A stretch of DNA of 64,000 nucleotides, from the NCBI RefSeq assembly GCF_000271305.1, contig NZ_AKGD01000001.1, forward strand, positions 1 through 64,000, written 5' to 3'. Position numbers and translations under genes: made by a program. The DNA comes from Hydrocarboniphaga effusa AP103 (GTDB lineage: Bacteria > Pseudomonadota > Gammaproteobacteria > Nevskiales > Nevskiaceae). Below, piece by piece: positions 18,987 through 26,940 of this stretch. The notes below the pieces were generated by a model, which saw only the letters and a program-made list of their open reading frames with translations, was not told where the DNA came from and searched no databases. Position 1 is the stretch's first letter. The number at the start of each line of letters is the position of its first letter.

Positions 18987-20140
18987 GCCGGCGCTCCGGC
19001 CGCTTTCGGTACGCGCCTGCGACGCCGATCCCACCAGAGCCAGGCGCCGTTCGCGGTGATGAACAGGGTCAGCCAGCTGCACAGCGTCCACAGCAGCTTG
19101 AGCAGCAAGCCGCCGTAGTCGCCGAAGTGCAGCGGCTGCGACAGCACGATGGCTTTCAGATATGCGGGCGGCTGCACGGCGGCGGCGACTTCGCCGGTTG
19201 CCGCATCGATCGCCGCGACGCGGAACAAGCGCTGCTGAATGCCTTCGTCGCCGACGAGCAGCGCGGTGTAGTGGCGCGGCGTCGAGAACGTGGTGCCCGG
19301 AAAGATCACCGTCTCCACGTGCCAGCCCGCTTCGGCCGTGGAGCGTGCCGCCGCGAATACGCGATCGAGGTCGATCGGCGGATTCAGCACGTCGACCGGC
19401 TCGGCCGCATCGGCCATGCGCTGCAAGTCGTGCAGCTCGGTCGCTTGCCAGACCCCGATCGCGATCGTCGAAAAGCCGAGCAGAAAACCCGTGATCGTCA
19501 CCACCAGCGCCCAACCGAGCACCACCATGCCGATGAAGTTGTGCAGGTCCAGCTGCAGCAGACGCGCATCCTTGCCACGACGCAGGACGCCGAAGGCGAT
19601 GCGCTTGACGTAAGGCGCGTAGACGACGAGCCCGGACAGCAGGGACAGCAGCACGAACAGCGCGATCAGCGCGCCGAGCAGCTCGCCCGCCGGCCCGAGA
19701 AACCACTGCGCATGCAGCTCGAGCAGAAGGCCCGTCAGCGTCTTCTGCGGATTCGATTCGCCGATCAGCTGCGCCGAGGCCAGATCGACGAAGCGCAGCT
19801 GCGCGCCGGTGAAATCCTGGTTCGCCTTCGGCCCGGTGACGACGAGCTGCACGCCCGGATGATCGTCCGGATCGATACCCGTGCTGAGCACGCGCTCGTC
19901 CGGATACGCGGCCTGCACGGTGGCGATCGCACGCGCCATCGATTGCGCGTCGCCGCCCGTGCTCTGCGCGGTCGGCACCACGCCCAAGGCATGGTCGATT
20001 TCTTCGTGAAAGATCAGCACGGTTCCGGTGATGCAGAGCACCAGGAACGGCAGCGTGGCGACGAGGCTGGCCCAGCGATGCAGCCAGAGATTGGCGCGAA
20101 ACCAGCGCGAGGCGCCGCTCTTTTGCGTGGGCTTGCTCAT
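18983..20140 (-). CDS. PepSY-associated transmembrane protein
   Basis: Inner-membrane protein of the PepSY_TM family, found with TonB receptors and thought to reduce iron from siderophores or pass electrons through heme. Four membrane segments are visible: after WLHRWASLVATLPFLVL, near GALIALFVLLSLLSGL, near LHNFIGMVVLGWALVV, and near the C-terminus LWTLCSWLTLFITANG. Histidines at the membrane faces (LHRW, FHEEIDH, LHNF, LHFGDY) could ligate heme. ATG 20140 gives 385 aa and begins 14 nt after the receptor stop; the upstream extension lies inside the receptor gene. Confidence 0.88.
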   Translation of the reverse strand: MSKPTQKSGASRWFRANLWLHRWASLVATLPFLVLCITGTVLIFHEEIDHALGVVPTAQSTGGDAQSMARAIATVQAAYPDERVLSTGIDPDDHPGVQLVVTGPKANQDFTGAQLRFVDLASAQLIGESNPQKTLTGLLLELHAQWFLGPAGELLGALIALFVLLSLLSGLVVYAPYVKRIAFGVLRRGKDARLLQLDLHNFIGMVVLGWALVVTITGFLLGFSTIAIGVWQATELHDLQRMADAAEPVDVLNPPIDLDRVFAAARSTAEAGWHVETVIFPGTTFSTPRHYTALLVGDEGIQQRLFRVAAIDAATGEVAAAVQPPAYLKAIVLSQPLHFGDYGGLLLKLLWTLCSWLTLFITANGAWLWWDRRRRRVPKAAGAPA

Positions 20141-20153
20141 GCCCGGACCCTGC

Positions 20154-22433
20154 TCAGAACTGCAGCTCGAAGCCACCGACCATGCGCCGGTGCTCGCCGA
20201 GGCTGACGACATCGATCTGCGAGGTGTTGTAGCGGTTGGCATCGCGACGATACGTCTCGTCGGTCAGGTTGGTGCCCGAGAAGAACAGCCCGAAATGGCC
20301 GATCTGCCAGCGCACGGCGACATTGACCAGGTGAAACGCCGGCAGCTCGTGCAGCGGCTCGTTGTCGGAGTTGGCCGCCGCGCTGCCCACGAAGGTGATG
20401 TCCGGGCGGATCAGCAGACTCCGCCAGGGGTTGATCTCGAGCGCGACGGTGCCGGTGTATTCGGGCGCTTTCGGCAGGCGGTTGCCGGAATAGTCGGCGC
20501 CGTTGGCCACCGGCGCCATGTCGCTCGCGAAGCGGCCCCAGGTGACGCCGTAGCCGCCGATGAGCTGCAGCATGCGATGCGCGCGCCACTGGAACTCGAA
20601 CTCGCCGCCGCGAACGTAGGCCGGCCCGGTGTTGCCCATGTAGTTGTCGACACCTTCGCCGAGCTGGATCTGCATGTCGCTCCAGCGCGTGTAGAACAGG
20701 TTCAGCGCGCTCTGCACGCGCCACGGCCGGTAGCTGCCCTTGAGCGACAGCTCGGTGTTCTGCGTGCGCTCGGAATCGAAGCTGAACTGGCGTCCGGACA
20801 CCGCGTTGTAGCCGTCGCCGCCCGGACGATAGCCCTCGGAATACGTGGCGCCGAGAAACCAGCCGTCGAACAGCTCGTAGCGAAGGCCGAGCTTGGGCAT
20901 CACCTCGGAGAACTCGCGCGACACCGGCACCGAGCCGTCCGGCGGCAGCACCGAGCCCTGCAGCGAGGCGACCAGCAGCCTGGAGGCGAGTGAGTCGCCG
21001 TCGTAGCTCGAGGTGGTGACGCGGCTGTTCTTCTCGCGATCGACGCGCAGTCCGCCGGTCAGCGTGAGCCGCTCGGTCAGCAGCCAGTCGAGCTCGCCGA
21101 ACAGCGCCATGTCCTTCACCTTGGACGGCGAGCCCGAGTCGTACACCACGTTGCCGAGCTGCGGCGCGGGAAGGCCGATCAGGAAGTTGAGGTTGATGAA
21201 GCCGCTGGAATCGTCGCGGTTCTTCTCGTCGTAGTAGTACGCGCCGAAAGTGCCGTGCAGGCGCTCGCCGAGATAGCTCAGCCGCAGCTCCTGCGAAAAG
21301 CCGTCGGAGTCTTCCCACTGCGTGGTCGCGCCGCCGGATTCGGCGCCGTAGTCGATATCGAAATGGCTCAGGGTCTTGGAGCGGAACCAGGCGCTGACGG
21401 CACGCAGCTCCCAGGCATCGCCGAAGCGCAGCGATTGGTTCAGCGCGTAGAGCTGGGCCTGGTTGTCGTAATCCTGCGGCGCATCGCTCAGCGAGACGCG
21501 GCTGCGCTCGTTGGCGAGCGGAACATAGGTGCTGCCCTGGAAGCGCTGCAGGTCCATCACGCTCAGCAGCGCCTTGTAGGCGCCGTCCGCACCGCCTGGC
21601 GTAAACGCCAGCCTCGCGCGCAGGCTGCGGCTGTCACGCCGCGACGCGTGGTCGTCGTCGCGCGTCGCGTTGGTGATGTCGCCGTCGTCGCGGCGATCGT
21701 CGATCACCACGCGCATCGCCAGCGCATCCGGCCACAGCGTGGCTTCGGCGGCGCCGGCGTACTGGCGCACTCCGTGTTCGCCGGCGGCGAAGCGCCCGCG
21801 CAACTGCGGCGAGAAGCGAGCCAGCGCTTGCGGAGCGACGCTGTTGAGAATCACCGCGCCGGCCATGGCATTGCGGCCCTGGCTGGTCGACTGCGGACCG
21901 CGGAAGATTTCGACCGTATCGAGATCGAAGGCGGACAGATCGGCGTACGCGAGCGCCGAGCGCGGCAGGCCGACGCCATCGAGCACGACGACCGACGTGG
22001 TGCCGTACGACGCATACGCGCCGGAGCCGCTGGCCCCGTAGCTGCCGATGCCGCGCAGGGTCATGCCGCCGACGCCGTAGTCACTGTCTTCGAGGCTTGC
22101 GTTGGGCGTGGCGCGGATCACGTCGTAGACATCGCGCGCGGTGCTGCGCTCGATCTCGGCCCCGCTCCTGACCGCGACGCTGCTGGTGGTCTGGACGATC
22201 TCGCGACGCAGCAGCTCGCCCGTCACGATCACCGTTTCGATGGCCGTCTCGACCCGATCGGAGGGTTCGTCCGTCGAGCGCTCGAGCGTCTCGGAGGCAG
22301 GGGATTCGAGCGGGATCGCGGAAACCGGCTCCCGCGCAGGCTGGCTCTCATCCGCGCTCTGCGCCTGGGCCGCCGCGCAGGCGATCAACATCAGCGCAGG
22401 CCAGCCCCGAGCCTTCTTCCACGTCGTACCCAT
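20154..22433 (-). CDS. TonB-dependent receptor, probably for a ferric siderophore
   Basis: 759-aa outer-membrane receptor. Signal peptide to about residue 25 (ACAAAQAQ), then a low-complexity Ser/Glu-rich stretch. The TonB-box-like ETVIVTGELLRR near 67 leads into the plug with VEIFRGPQSTSQGRNAMAGA near 157. The barrel ends in Phe (GGFELQF). It heads an operon with a PepSY protein, a small membrane protein and a flavin-fold protein, and a Fur-type palindrome lies 21 bp before its start. Together these point to iron-complex uptake; the ligand is unknown. The GGGGAG before the ATG is unusually close to the start codon. Confidence 0.93.
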   Translation of the reverse strand: MGTTWKKARGWPALMLIACAAAQAQSADESQPAREPVSAIPLESPASETLERSTDEPSDRVETAIETVIVTGELLRREIVQTTSSVAVRSGAEIERSTARDVYDVIRATPNASLEDSDYGVGGMTLRGIGSYGASGSGAYASYGTTSVVVLDGVGLPRSALAYADLSAFDLDTVEIFRGPQSTSQGRNAMAGAVILNSVAPQALARFSPQLRGRFAAGEHGVRQYAGAAEATLWPDALAMRVVIDDRRDDGDITNATRDDDHASRRDSRSLRARLAFTPGGADGAYKALLSVMDLQRFQGSTYVPLANERSRVSLSDAPQDYDNQAQLYALNQSLRFGDAWELRAVSAWFRSKTLSHFDIDYGAESGGATTQWEDSDGFSQELRLSYLGERLHGTFGAYYYDEKNRDDSSGFINLNFLIGLPAPQLGNVVYDSGSPSKVKDMALFGELDWLLTERLTLTGGLRVDREKNSRVTTSSYDGDSLASRLLVASLQGSVLPPDGSVPVSREFSEVMPKLGLRYELFDGWFLGATYSEGYRPGGDGYNAVSGRQFSFDSERTQNTELSLKGSYRPWRVQSALNLFYTRWSDMQIQLGEGVDNYMGNTGPAYVRGGEFEFQWRAHRMLQLIGGYGVTWGRFASDMAPVANGADYSGNRLPKAPEYTGTVALEINPWRSLLIRPDITFVGSAAANSDNEPLHELPAFHLVNVAVRWQIGHFGLFFSGTNLTDETYRRDANRYNTSQIDVVSLGEHRRMVGGFELQF

Positions 22434-22453
22434 CTCCCCAGACGCCCCGACAA

Positions 22454-22470
22454 TTGAGAATTCTTCTCAA
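22454..22470 (-). promoter_or_regulatory. Fur-box-like palindrome
   Basis: TTGAGAA, TTC, TTCTCAA is a perfect 7-3-7 inverted repeat resembling the AATGAGAAT-type Fur boxes of Xanthomonads. It lies 21 bp before the receptor start, where it would cover the promoter of the iron-uptake operon. Confidence 0.65.
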
Positions 22471-22519
22471 CTATACCAAGCGCCGGATCGCTTCGGCCCA
22501 GCTGGATCGGCATTTACCA

Positions 22520-22535
22520 TCGCCCATCCGGGCGA
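22520..22535 (-). terminator. Weak hairpin at the end of the lipid-synthase operon
   Basis: TCGCCC, four bases, GGGCGA, 12 nt past the stop of the last operon gene and without a T-run. It is the only candidate end signal before the next promoter. Confidence 0.25.
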
Positions 22536-22546
22536 GGCTGGAGCCT

Positions 22547-23284
22547 TCAGTCGACCCGCCCGCGCCGCTCCCCGAGCAGGCGCGCGATCTCGTTTTCGCC
22601 GAGCGGAAGCTCGCTCTTGATGCGCAGGCTCTCGCTCCATTCGCGGGCGAAATCCCGCTGCAGCCGGAAGTTGAGCCCAGCGGTGATCAGCATGGCGATC
22701 AGCGCCCCGGTTCCCGCGCAGCCCATGTCCTTCTGCGCGTCCCAGACGTCGCCCTGGGTGCCGAGGTAGGCCACACCGAGATCACCGCCGAAGAACTCGG
22801 CCGCTGCCCACTCGACGAGCTCGTAAAGCGCCGAGGTCGACAGCGTGAAGTCCAGCGGCAGGAAGTAACCCCAGAAGCCGCGCGCATCGGCCACGCGCAG
22901 AAAGATTTCGCGCAGCGGATACGCCAGCAGCAGGCCGTACGAGAAGTGCACGAGCCGGTCGAAGTTGTTGCGCTCCCATCCGAGCATGGCGTTGAAGCTG
23001 CGCCCCGTGAGCGCCTGCCAGGCCTGCTCGTACGGCACCTCGGCGTAGGTGTAATGGCTGCCGACCGCGTGCAGGCACATGAAGACGAAGATCAGCGTGT
23101 ACGAAATGCGCGAGAACACGAACTGCCTGTGCAGGGCGAACAGGCCGACGCCGAACAGCAGCACGAGCACGTTTTCGAGCAGCCAGTCGTGGCGATCGAA
23201 CGGCGCGATCGCCAGCACCGCCCAAAGCACCGCGTAGATCGCGATCAGCGTGAACACGTAGCCGCGATAGTTCGGAATCGACAC
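22547..23284 (-). CDS. DUF2238 (YjdF-like) multi-pass membrane protein
   Basis: About six membrane segments in 245 aa. Family hallmarks are HAVGSHYTY near residue 72, FDRLVHFSYGLLLAYP near 107, ALYELVEW near 152, and YLGTQGDVWDAQKDM near 173. The molecular function of this family is not established. The conserved His, Glu and Asp residues at membrane faces suggest an enzyme or a metal or lipid-handling site rather than a simple channel. It is the last gene of the lipid-synthase operon, 15 nt after the alpha/beta hydrolase, so it may act on or export the lipid product (inference). Confidence 0.85.
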   Translation of the reverse strand: MSIPNYRGYVFTLIAIYAVLWAVLAIAPFDRHDWLLENVLVLLFGVGLFALHRQFVFSRISYTLIFVFMCLHAVGSHYTYAEVPYEQAWQALTGRSFNAMLGWERNNFDRLVHFSYGLLLAYPLREIFLRVADARGFWGYFLPLDFTLSTSALYELVEWAAAEFFGGDLGVAYLGTQGDVWDAQKDMGCAGTGALIAMLITAGLNFRLQRDFAREWSESLRIKSELPLGENEIARLLGERRGRVD

Positions 23285-23299
23285 TCGATAGCCTCCAGC

Positions 23300-24127
23300 T
23301 CAGACCGCAACAAAAGCTTCCAGCCGCGACCGCACGCTCTGCGCGTGAGAAAGCGGAAAGAAATGCCCGCCGCCCGGCACGATCTCGACTTCGGCCTTCG
23401 GCAGCAGGCCCTGCAAGCTCCGGCACGAGGGCATGCAGCGCGACAGCTCGCCGTAGATCAGCAGCAGGCGCACGTCGGCCAGCCGCGAGGCGATGGTCTG
23501 CGCATCGGCGCCCGCCATCAGCAGCTCCTCGCGTACGCCGGGCTTGTCGATCAGCTCGACCCAGGCCCTGGCCGTGCGCAGGGCGCCGCGGCCTTCGCCG
23601 AACGGCGTCACCGAATCGCGCGTCGGAATCTCTTCACCCGAGGTCTTGAGCCGGGCCACGGCTTCGAGGAAGCGCAGGCCGATCTGTTCCTCCCGATCCC
23701 AATCGATGCCGGAACGCTTGGCCACTTCGATCTCGAACGCGGACAGATACGGCATGTCGGCGAGCATCTGCCGGGGCTGCAAGGCGTTGACCTTGGTATC
23801 CATGATGCAGAGCGACGAAACACGCTGCGGATTGCGCACGGCGAATTCCAGCGCCACGCCGCCGCCGTAGCTATGCCCGACGAGCCCGCAGCGCTCGATG
23901 CCGGCCTCGTCGAGCACCGCGGCGAGATCATCGGCCTGCGCGCTCGCCGAATAGCCCGCATCCGCCGCCTCGCTGTAGCCGTGCCCGCGCAAATCGTAGA
24001 GCGTGCAGCGATAGCGGCCGGCGAGCGGCAGCGCGTACTGCGCGAACCAGAACGCCCGGCTCGCCGCGAGCCCATGCACGAAGACCAGATCGGGCCCTTC
24101 GCCGATCTGCTGCCAGGCGAGCTTCAA
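23300..24127 (-). CDS. Alpha/beta hydrolase
   Basis: 275 aa with the oxyanion motif VFVHGLAAS near residue 17, the nucleophile elbow GHSYGG near 94, and a C-terminal catalytic His in GGGHFFPLS near 255; the acid is probably Asp in the preceding strand region. No signal peptide, so cytoplasmic. Its place 10 nt after a free-standing ACP gene, in the synthase operon, suggests it releases the acyl chain as a thioesterase or edits misprimed carriers. Other hydrolase roles cannot be excluded from sequence. Confidence 0.85.
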   Translation of the reverse strand: MKLAWQQIGEGPDLVFVHGLAASRAFWFAQYALPLAGRYRCTLYDLRGHGYSEAADAGYSASAQADDLAAVLDEAGIERCGLVGHSYGGGVALEFAVRNPQRVSSLCIMDTKVNALQPRQMLADMPYLSAFEIEVAKRSGIDWDREEQIGLRFLEAVARLKTSGEEIPTRDSVTPFGEGRGALRTARAWVELIDKPGVREELLMAGADAQTIASRLADVRLLLIYGELSRCMPSCRSLQGLLPKAEVEIVPGGGHFFPLSHAQSVRSRLEAFVAV

Positions 24128-24137
24128 GTGCCGCGAC

Positions 24138-24419
24138 TCAGAGCTTGGTGGCGAGGAAATCGGCGATCTGGCCGATCGACAGATCGTCGACGTAGCGGCC
24201 GTCCCGCATGAGCAGCTCGTTGAACGGAAGCTTGCGCTTGCCGACCATCTCCTCGATGGCGACGACGAGCTGGATGATGTCGATCGACTCGAAGCCGAGG
24301 TCGGCGAGCAGCTTGGTCTGCCGCGTCATCTCGCCTTCGAATTCGTTATCCCAGTCCTGAGTGAAATCCTGCAACAGCTCGGCCAGCTTGCCGACCAGTT
24401 CCTCGCTCGTGGCGCTCAT
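24138..24419 (-). CDS. Free-standing acyl carrier protein
   Basis: 93-aa acidic carrier protein with the phosphopantetheine site in DLGFESIDIIQL near residue 45. The usual DSL is replaced by ESI, as in some specialised carriers. The C-terminal extension YVDDLSIGQIADFLATKL completes helix IV. The sequence is far from housekeeping AcpP and from the tandem ACPs of the megasynthase next door. It is probably loaded by the fused phosphopantetheinyl transferase of the operon and may receive or supply an acyl chain for the neighbouring acyltransferase. Spacing to both neighbours is 6-10 nt. Confidence 0.9.
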   Translation of the reverse strand: MSATSEELVGKLAELLQDFTQDWDNEFEGEMTRQTKLLADLGFESIDIIQLVVAIEEMVGKRKLPFNELLMRDGRYVDDLSIGQIADFLATKL

Positions 24420-24425
24420 AAGGTT

Positions 24426-25214
24426 TTAATCGTTGTAGTAGAGAGGTGTCGCCAGTTTATCGATCCGCAGGCCCTGTGCGCTCCTGGAGACGTGGTAGGT
24501 CGGCGGCCGCAGCGCTTCGAGCTCGCCGTCCGCGAGCTTCTGCTCGAAGAAGGCCAGTGTCGCTTCCATCTTGGAATAGTCCACCTGCTTCTTGAACGGA
24601 GCCAGGTCGTAGCGCCACCACTCGAGTTTGAGCAGGCGTTCGACGATGGATTCGCCGAAGCGCAGCCTGATCACGCGAGCCGGAGAGCCGACCGCGATCG
24701 CATAGGCCGGAATATCGCGCGTGACCACCGAGCGGGCGCCTATCGTCGCGCCCGGGCCGATCGTGACGCCGCGCTTCACGAAGCAGCCCGCCCCGACATA
24801 GGCCTCGTGGCCGATGAAGGTCTCGGACGGCACGGTATCGACGTACGAAGGCCCGCCTTCGGCCTCCGGCGCGAGCCGCGCGAACTCCTCGAATTCGTAC
24901 ATGCCCGGCGTGAAACGCGGCCGCGTGAACGCGAACGGGTGCGAGCTGAACCAGTCCTGCGGATGCTCGGGCGGACCGAGGATCGACGATTCGCCGATTT
25001 GCGCGTAGCGCCCGAAATGCACACGGAACGCGCTCGTCATGCCCGCTGCGTTGAAGAACGTGAAGGCCCCCATGGTGCAGTGCTTGAGCCTGTGCCCCTG
25101 CGGCCAGCACGGCCGCTCGAAGCGCAAGCTTCCATGCAGTCCTGCACCGATACCAACCCCGCCCAACCCGGCCTCGAACAGAGGCCTTCCCTCGCCCACA
25201 CTATGTTCTTCCAT
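24426..25214 (-). CDS. Left-handed beta-helix (hexapeptide) acyltransferase
   Basis: Trimeric hexapeptide-repeat acyltransferase of the xenobiotic/CatB-like branch. The catalytic-His region DWFSSHPFAF lies near residue 92. The hexapeptide coils IGHEAYVGAGCFVKRGVTIG and the VVTRDIPAYAIAVGSPARVI loop follow from about 140. The C-terminal third (SIVERLLKLEWWRYD onward) is longer than in antibiotic acetyltransferases. It lies 6 nt before the free ACP gene and may use that ACP as acyl donor, placing an acyl group on a lipid head group (inference). 29 nt separate it from the phosphodiesterase gene. Confidence 0.85.
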   Translation of the reverse strand: MEEHSVGEGRPLFEAGLGGVGIGAGLHGSLRFERPCWPQGHRLKHCTMGAFTFFNAAGMTSAFRVHFGRYAQIGESSILGPPEHPQDWFSSHPFAFTRPRFTPGMYEFEEFARLAPEAEGGPSYVDTVPSETFIGHEAYVGAGCFVKRGVTIGPGATIGARSVVTRDIPAYAIAVGSPARVIRLRFGESIVERLLKLEWWRYDLAPFKKQVDYSKMEATLAFFEQKLADGELEALRPPTYHVSRSAQGLRIDKLATPLYYND

Positions 25215-25243
25215 GACCCGCCAGAACTGGCTCCCCTATAGAT

Positions 25244-26857
25244 TCATTCCATGTAGCCGAGCATCTGCAGCTGCTCGATGATCTGCTGCTTCTCCGACGC
25301 ATCCATGTCTTCGCCGGCCTGGCGCTGGGACTTCCTGGTCGGCGCGCCTTTTTTCTGCGGATGGGCGGCCTTGTAGGCATCGGTAAAGAAAGTATCCGCG
25401 ACCTTGCCTTCCATGTCTTTGGGAATCGCCAGACCGAGGCTGTAAAGCAATGTCGGACAGACATCGCGAATATCGCGGCGCTCGACCATGTCGGCCGCGA
25501 CGATGCCCGCGCCCGCCGCCATGAAGATGCCGTCCGGATGATGCGTGCCGGCCGGCGTCGGCCGCTTGACCACGGCCGGCTGGATGTTGCGGATCGAGAC
25601 GAAGCCGTTGTCTCGCAGCACCAGCGTCAGATCGCAGGCCTTGTCCATGTGCGCGCCCGGGAACCACTCCTCGCGCTTGAGCACGTCGACGACCACGGGC
25701 TCGCCGTCTTCGTTGCGCAGCGATTTCAGATCGGCGATGAGCCTTTCGCGGAAGCTCTCGTATTCTTCGGGCTTGATGCCCGGCTCGCCGGGCTGGTTCG
25801 CCACGCGGATATGGATGCCGTTGCTCGACGGCGTGCGGCAGTACGCGGTGGTCTTGCTCCAGTCCAGGTTGGCGAAATCAGAAGCCTCGCGGCGCAGCGC
25901 CTGCTCGCTGCCGTCGTTGACGGCCCACTTCAGGTAACCCTTCTCTTCGAGGAACACGTTGATGCGCAGCACTTCGACCGAGGCGGTGAAACCATGGTCT
26001 GACGCGAAGAACACCTGCACGTCCGGGCCGCAGAGCTTGACGAGCTGCTCGATGTAATCGTCGACGTTGCGGAAGTATTCGAGGCAGACCTCGCGCATGC
26101 GCAGGTCGTGCGCGCTCGGATCGTTCTTGAGCAGCGCCGGATCGAGATACGGCCAGGCCTGATGCTGGATCTTGTCGGTGCCGTCGAACATCACCGCCAT
26201 GAGCTCGGGCTGCTCGGTCTTGAGCACGTACTCGGCGACCTGGAACCACTGGTGCTCGCGCGGCAGGTGATAGCTCACCCACTTGTAGGTCTCTTCCTCC
26301 GAGAGCACTTCGGTAGCCTGCTTCTCGTTGTCGAAATCCCAGGCCAGTTCCTTGGGATCGAAGCCCGGAATCTCGCTCTTGAGCGTCTCGAACAGCCCGC
26401 TCGGATGGCTGTTGCGGCGCAGATGCTTGGCCGGAATGAAGCCCGGAACGATGACGCCGCTGGTTTCGGGAGGCGGCGGCGCCGTGAGCGGAAAATTGAG
26501 CGCCGCGATCTTCTTGCCGTTGCGATTGGCGATCGACCAGATCATTTCCGAATCGACGTCGCGGCTGTCGTAGAGCGTCCAGTAGACCTCGCCGCCCTTG
26601 TCTTCGGCGCGGATGAAATCGAACACGCCGTGCGCGCCCGGATTCTTGCCGGTCATGATGCTGGTCCAGGCCGGCGGCGTCAGCGGGTTCGGCGTCGAGC
26701 GCAGCTTGGCGCGCACGCCGCCTTTGAGCAGCCTGGCGAGAAACGGCATGGTCACGCCCACGTCCGGCAGCTCGCGCGTCATCTCGTCGAGCACCGTGTA
26801 GGTGCAGCCGTCGAGGCCGATGAAGAGTGTCTTGGTCTTGCTGTTCTGCGCGCTCAT
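25244..26857 (-). CDS. Alkaline-phosphatase-superfamily phosphodiesterase/phosphatase
   Basis: 537-aa enzyme of the type I phosphodiesterase/nucleotide pyrophosphatase group. All metal-site pieces are present: Asp in GLDGCTYT near residue 16, the nucleophile Thr in PPAWTSIMTG near 65, Asp and His in MFDGTDKIQHQAW near 228, FASDHGF near 297, and the late His in GTHHPDG near 440. There is no signal peptide, so it probably acts inside the cell. The C-terminal tail is basic and Gln-rich (KKGAPTRKSQRQAGEDMD). In this operon it may hydrolyse or transfer a phosphate-linked group on the lipid or an activated precursor. It starts 81 bp after the second synthase gene, with a hairpin between. Confidence 0.85.
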   Translation of the reverse strand: MSAQNSKTKTLFIGLDGCTYTVLDEMTRELPDVGVTMPFLARLLKGGVRAKLRSTPNPLTPPAWTSIMTGKNPGAHGVFDFIRAEDKGGEVYWTLYDSRDVDSEMIWSIANRNGKKIAALNFPLTAPPPPETSGVIVPGFIPAKHLRRNSHPSGLFETLKSEIPGFDPKELAWDFDNEKQATEVLSEEETYKWVSYHLPREHQWFQVAEYVLKTEQPELMAVMFDGTDKIQHQAWPYLDPALLKNDPSAHDLRMREVCLEYFRNVDDYIEQLVKLCGPDVQVFFASDHGFTASVEVLRINVFLEEKGYLKWAVNDGSEQALRREASDFANLDWSKTTAYCRTPSSNGIHIRVANQPGEPGIKPEEYESFRERLIADLKSLRNEDGEPVVVDVLKREEWFPGAHMDKACDLTLVLRDNGFVSIRNIQPAVVKRPTPAGTHHPDGIFMAAGAGIVAADMVERRDIRDVCPTLLYSLGLAIPKDMEGKVADTFFTDAYKAAHPQKKGAPTRKSQRQAGEDMDASEKQQIIEQLQMLGYME

Positions 26858-26914
26858 GGCAGGTTCCTCGCTTGTTCGTTATCCATCTCGTTATGGTTCG
26901 CCTCGCGCATCGTG

Positions 26915-26940
26915 GATCGCCCGATGATCACCGGGCGATC
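26915..26940 (-). repeat. Intercistronic hairpin after the second synthase gene
   Basis: GATCGCCCG, 8-nt loop, CGGGCGATC; the right arm ends inside the synthase stop codon. With no T-run it is more likely an mRNA-stability or processing element than a terminator. Confidence 0.5.
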
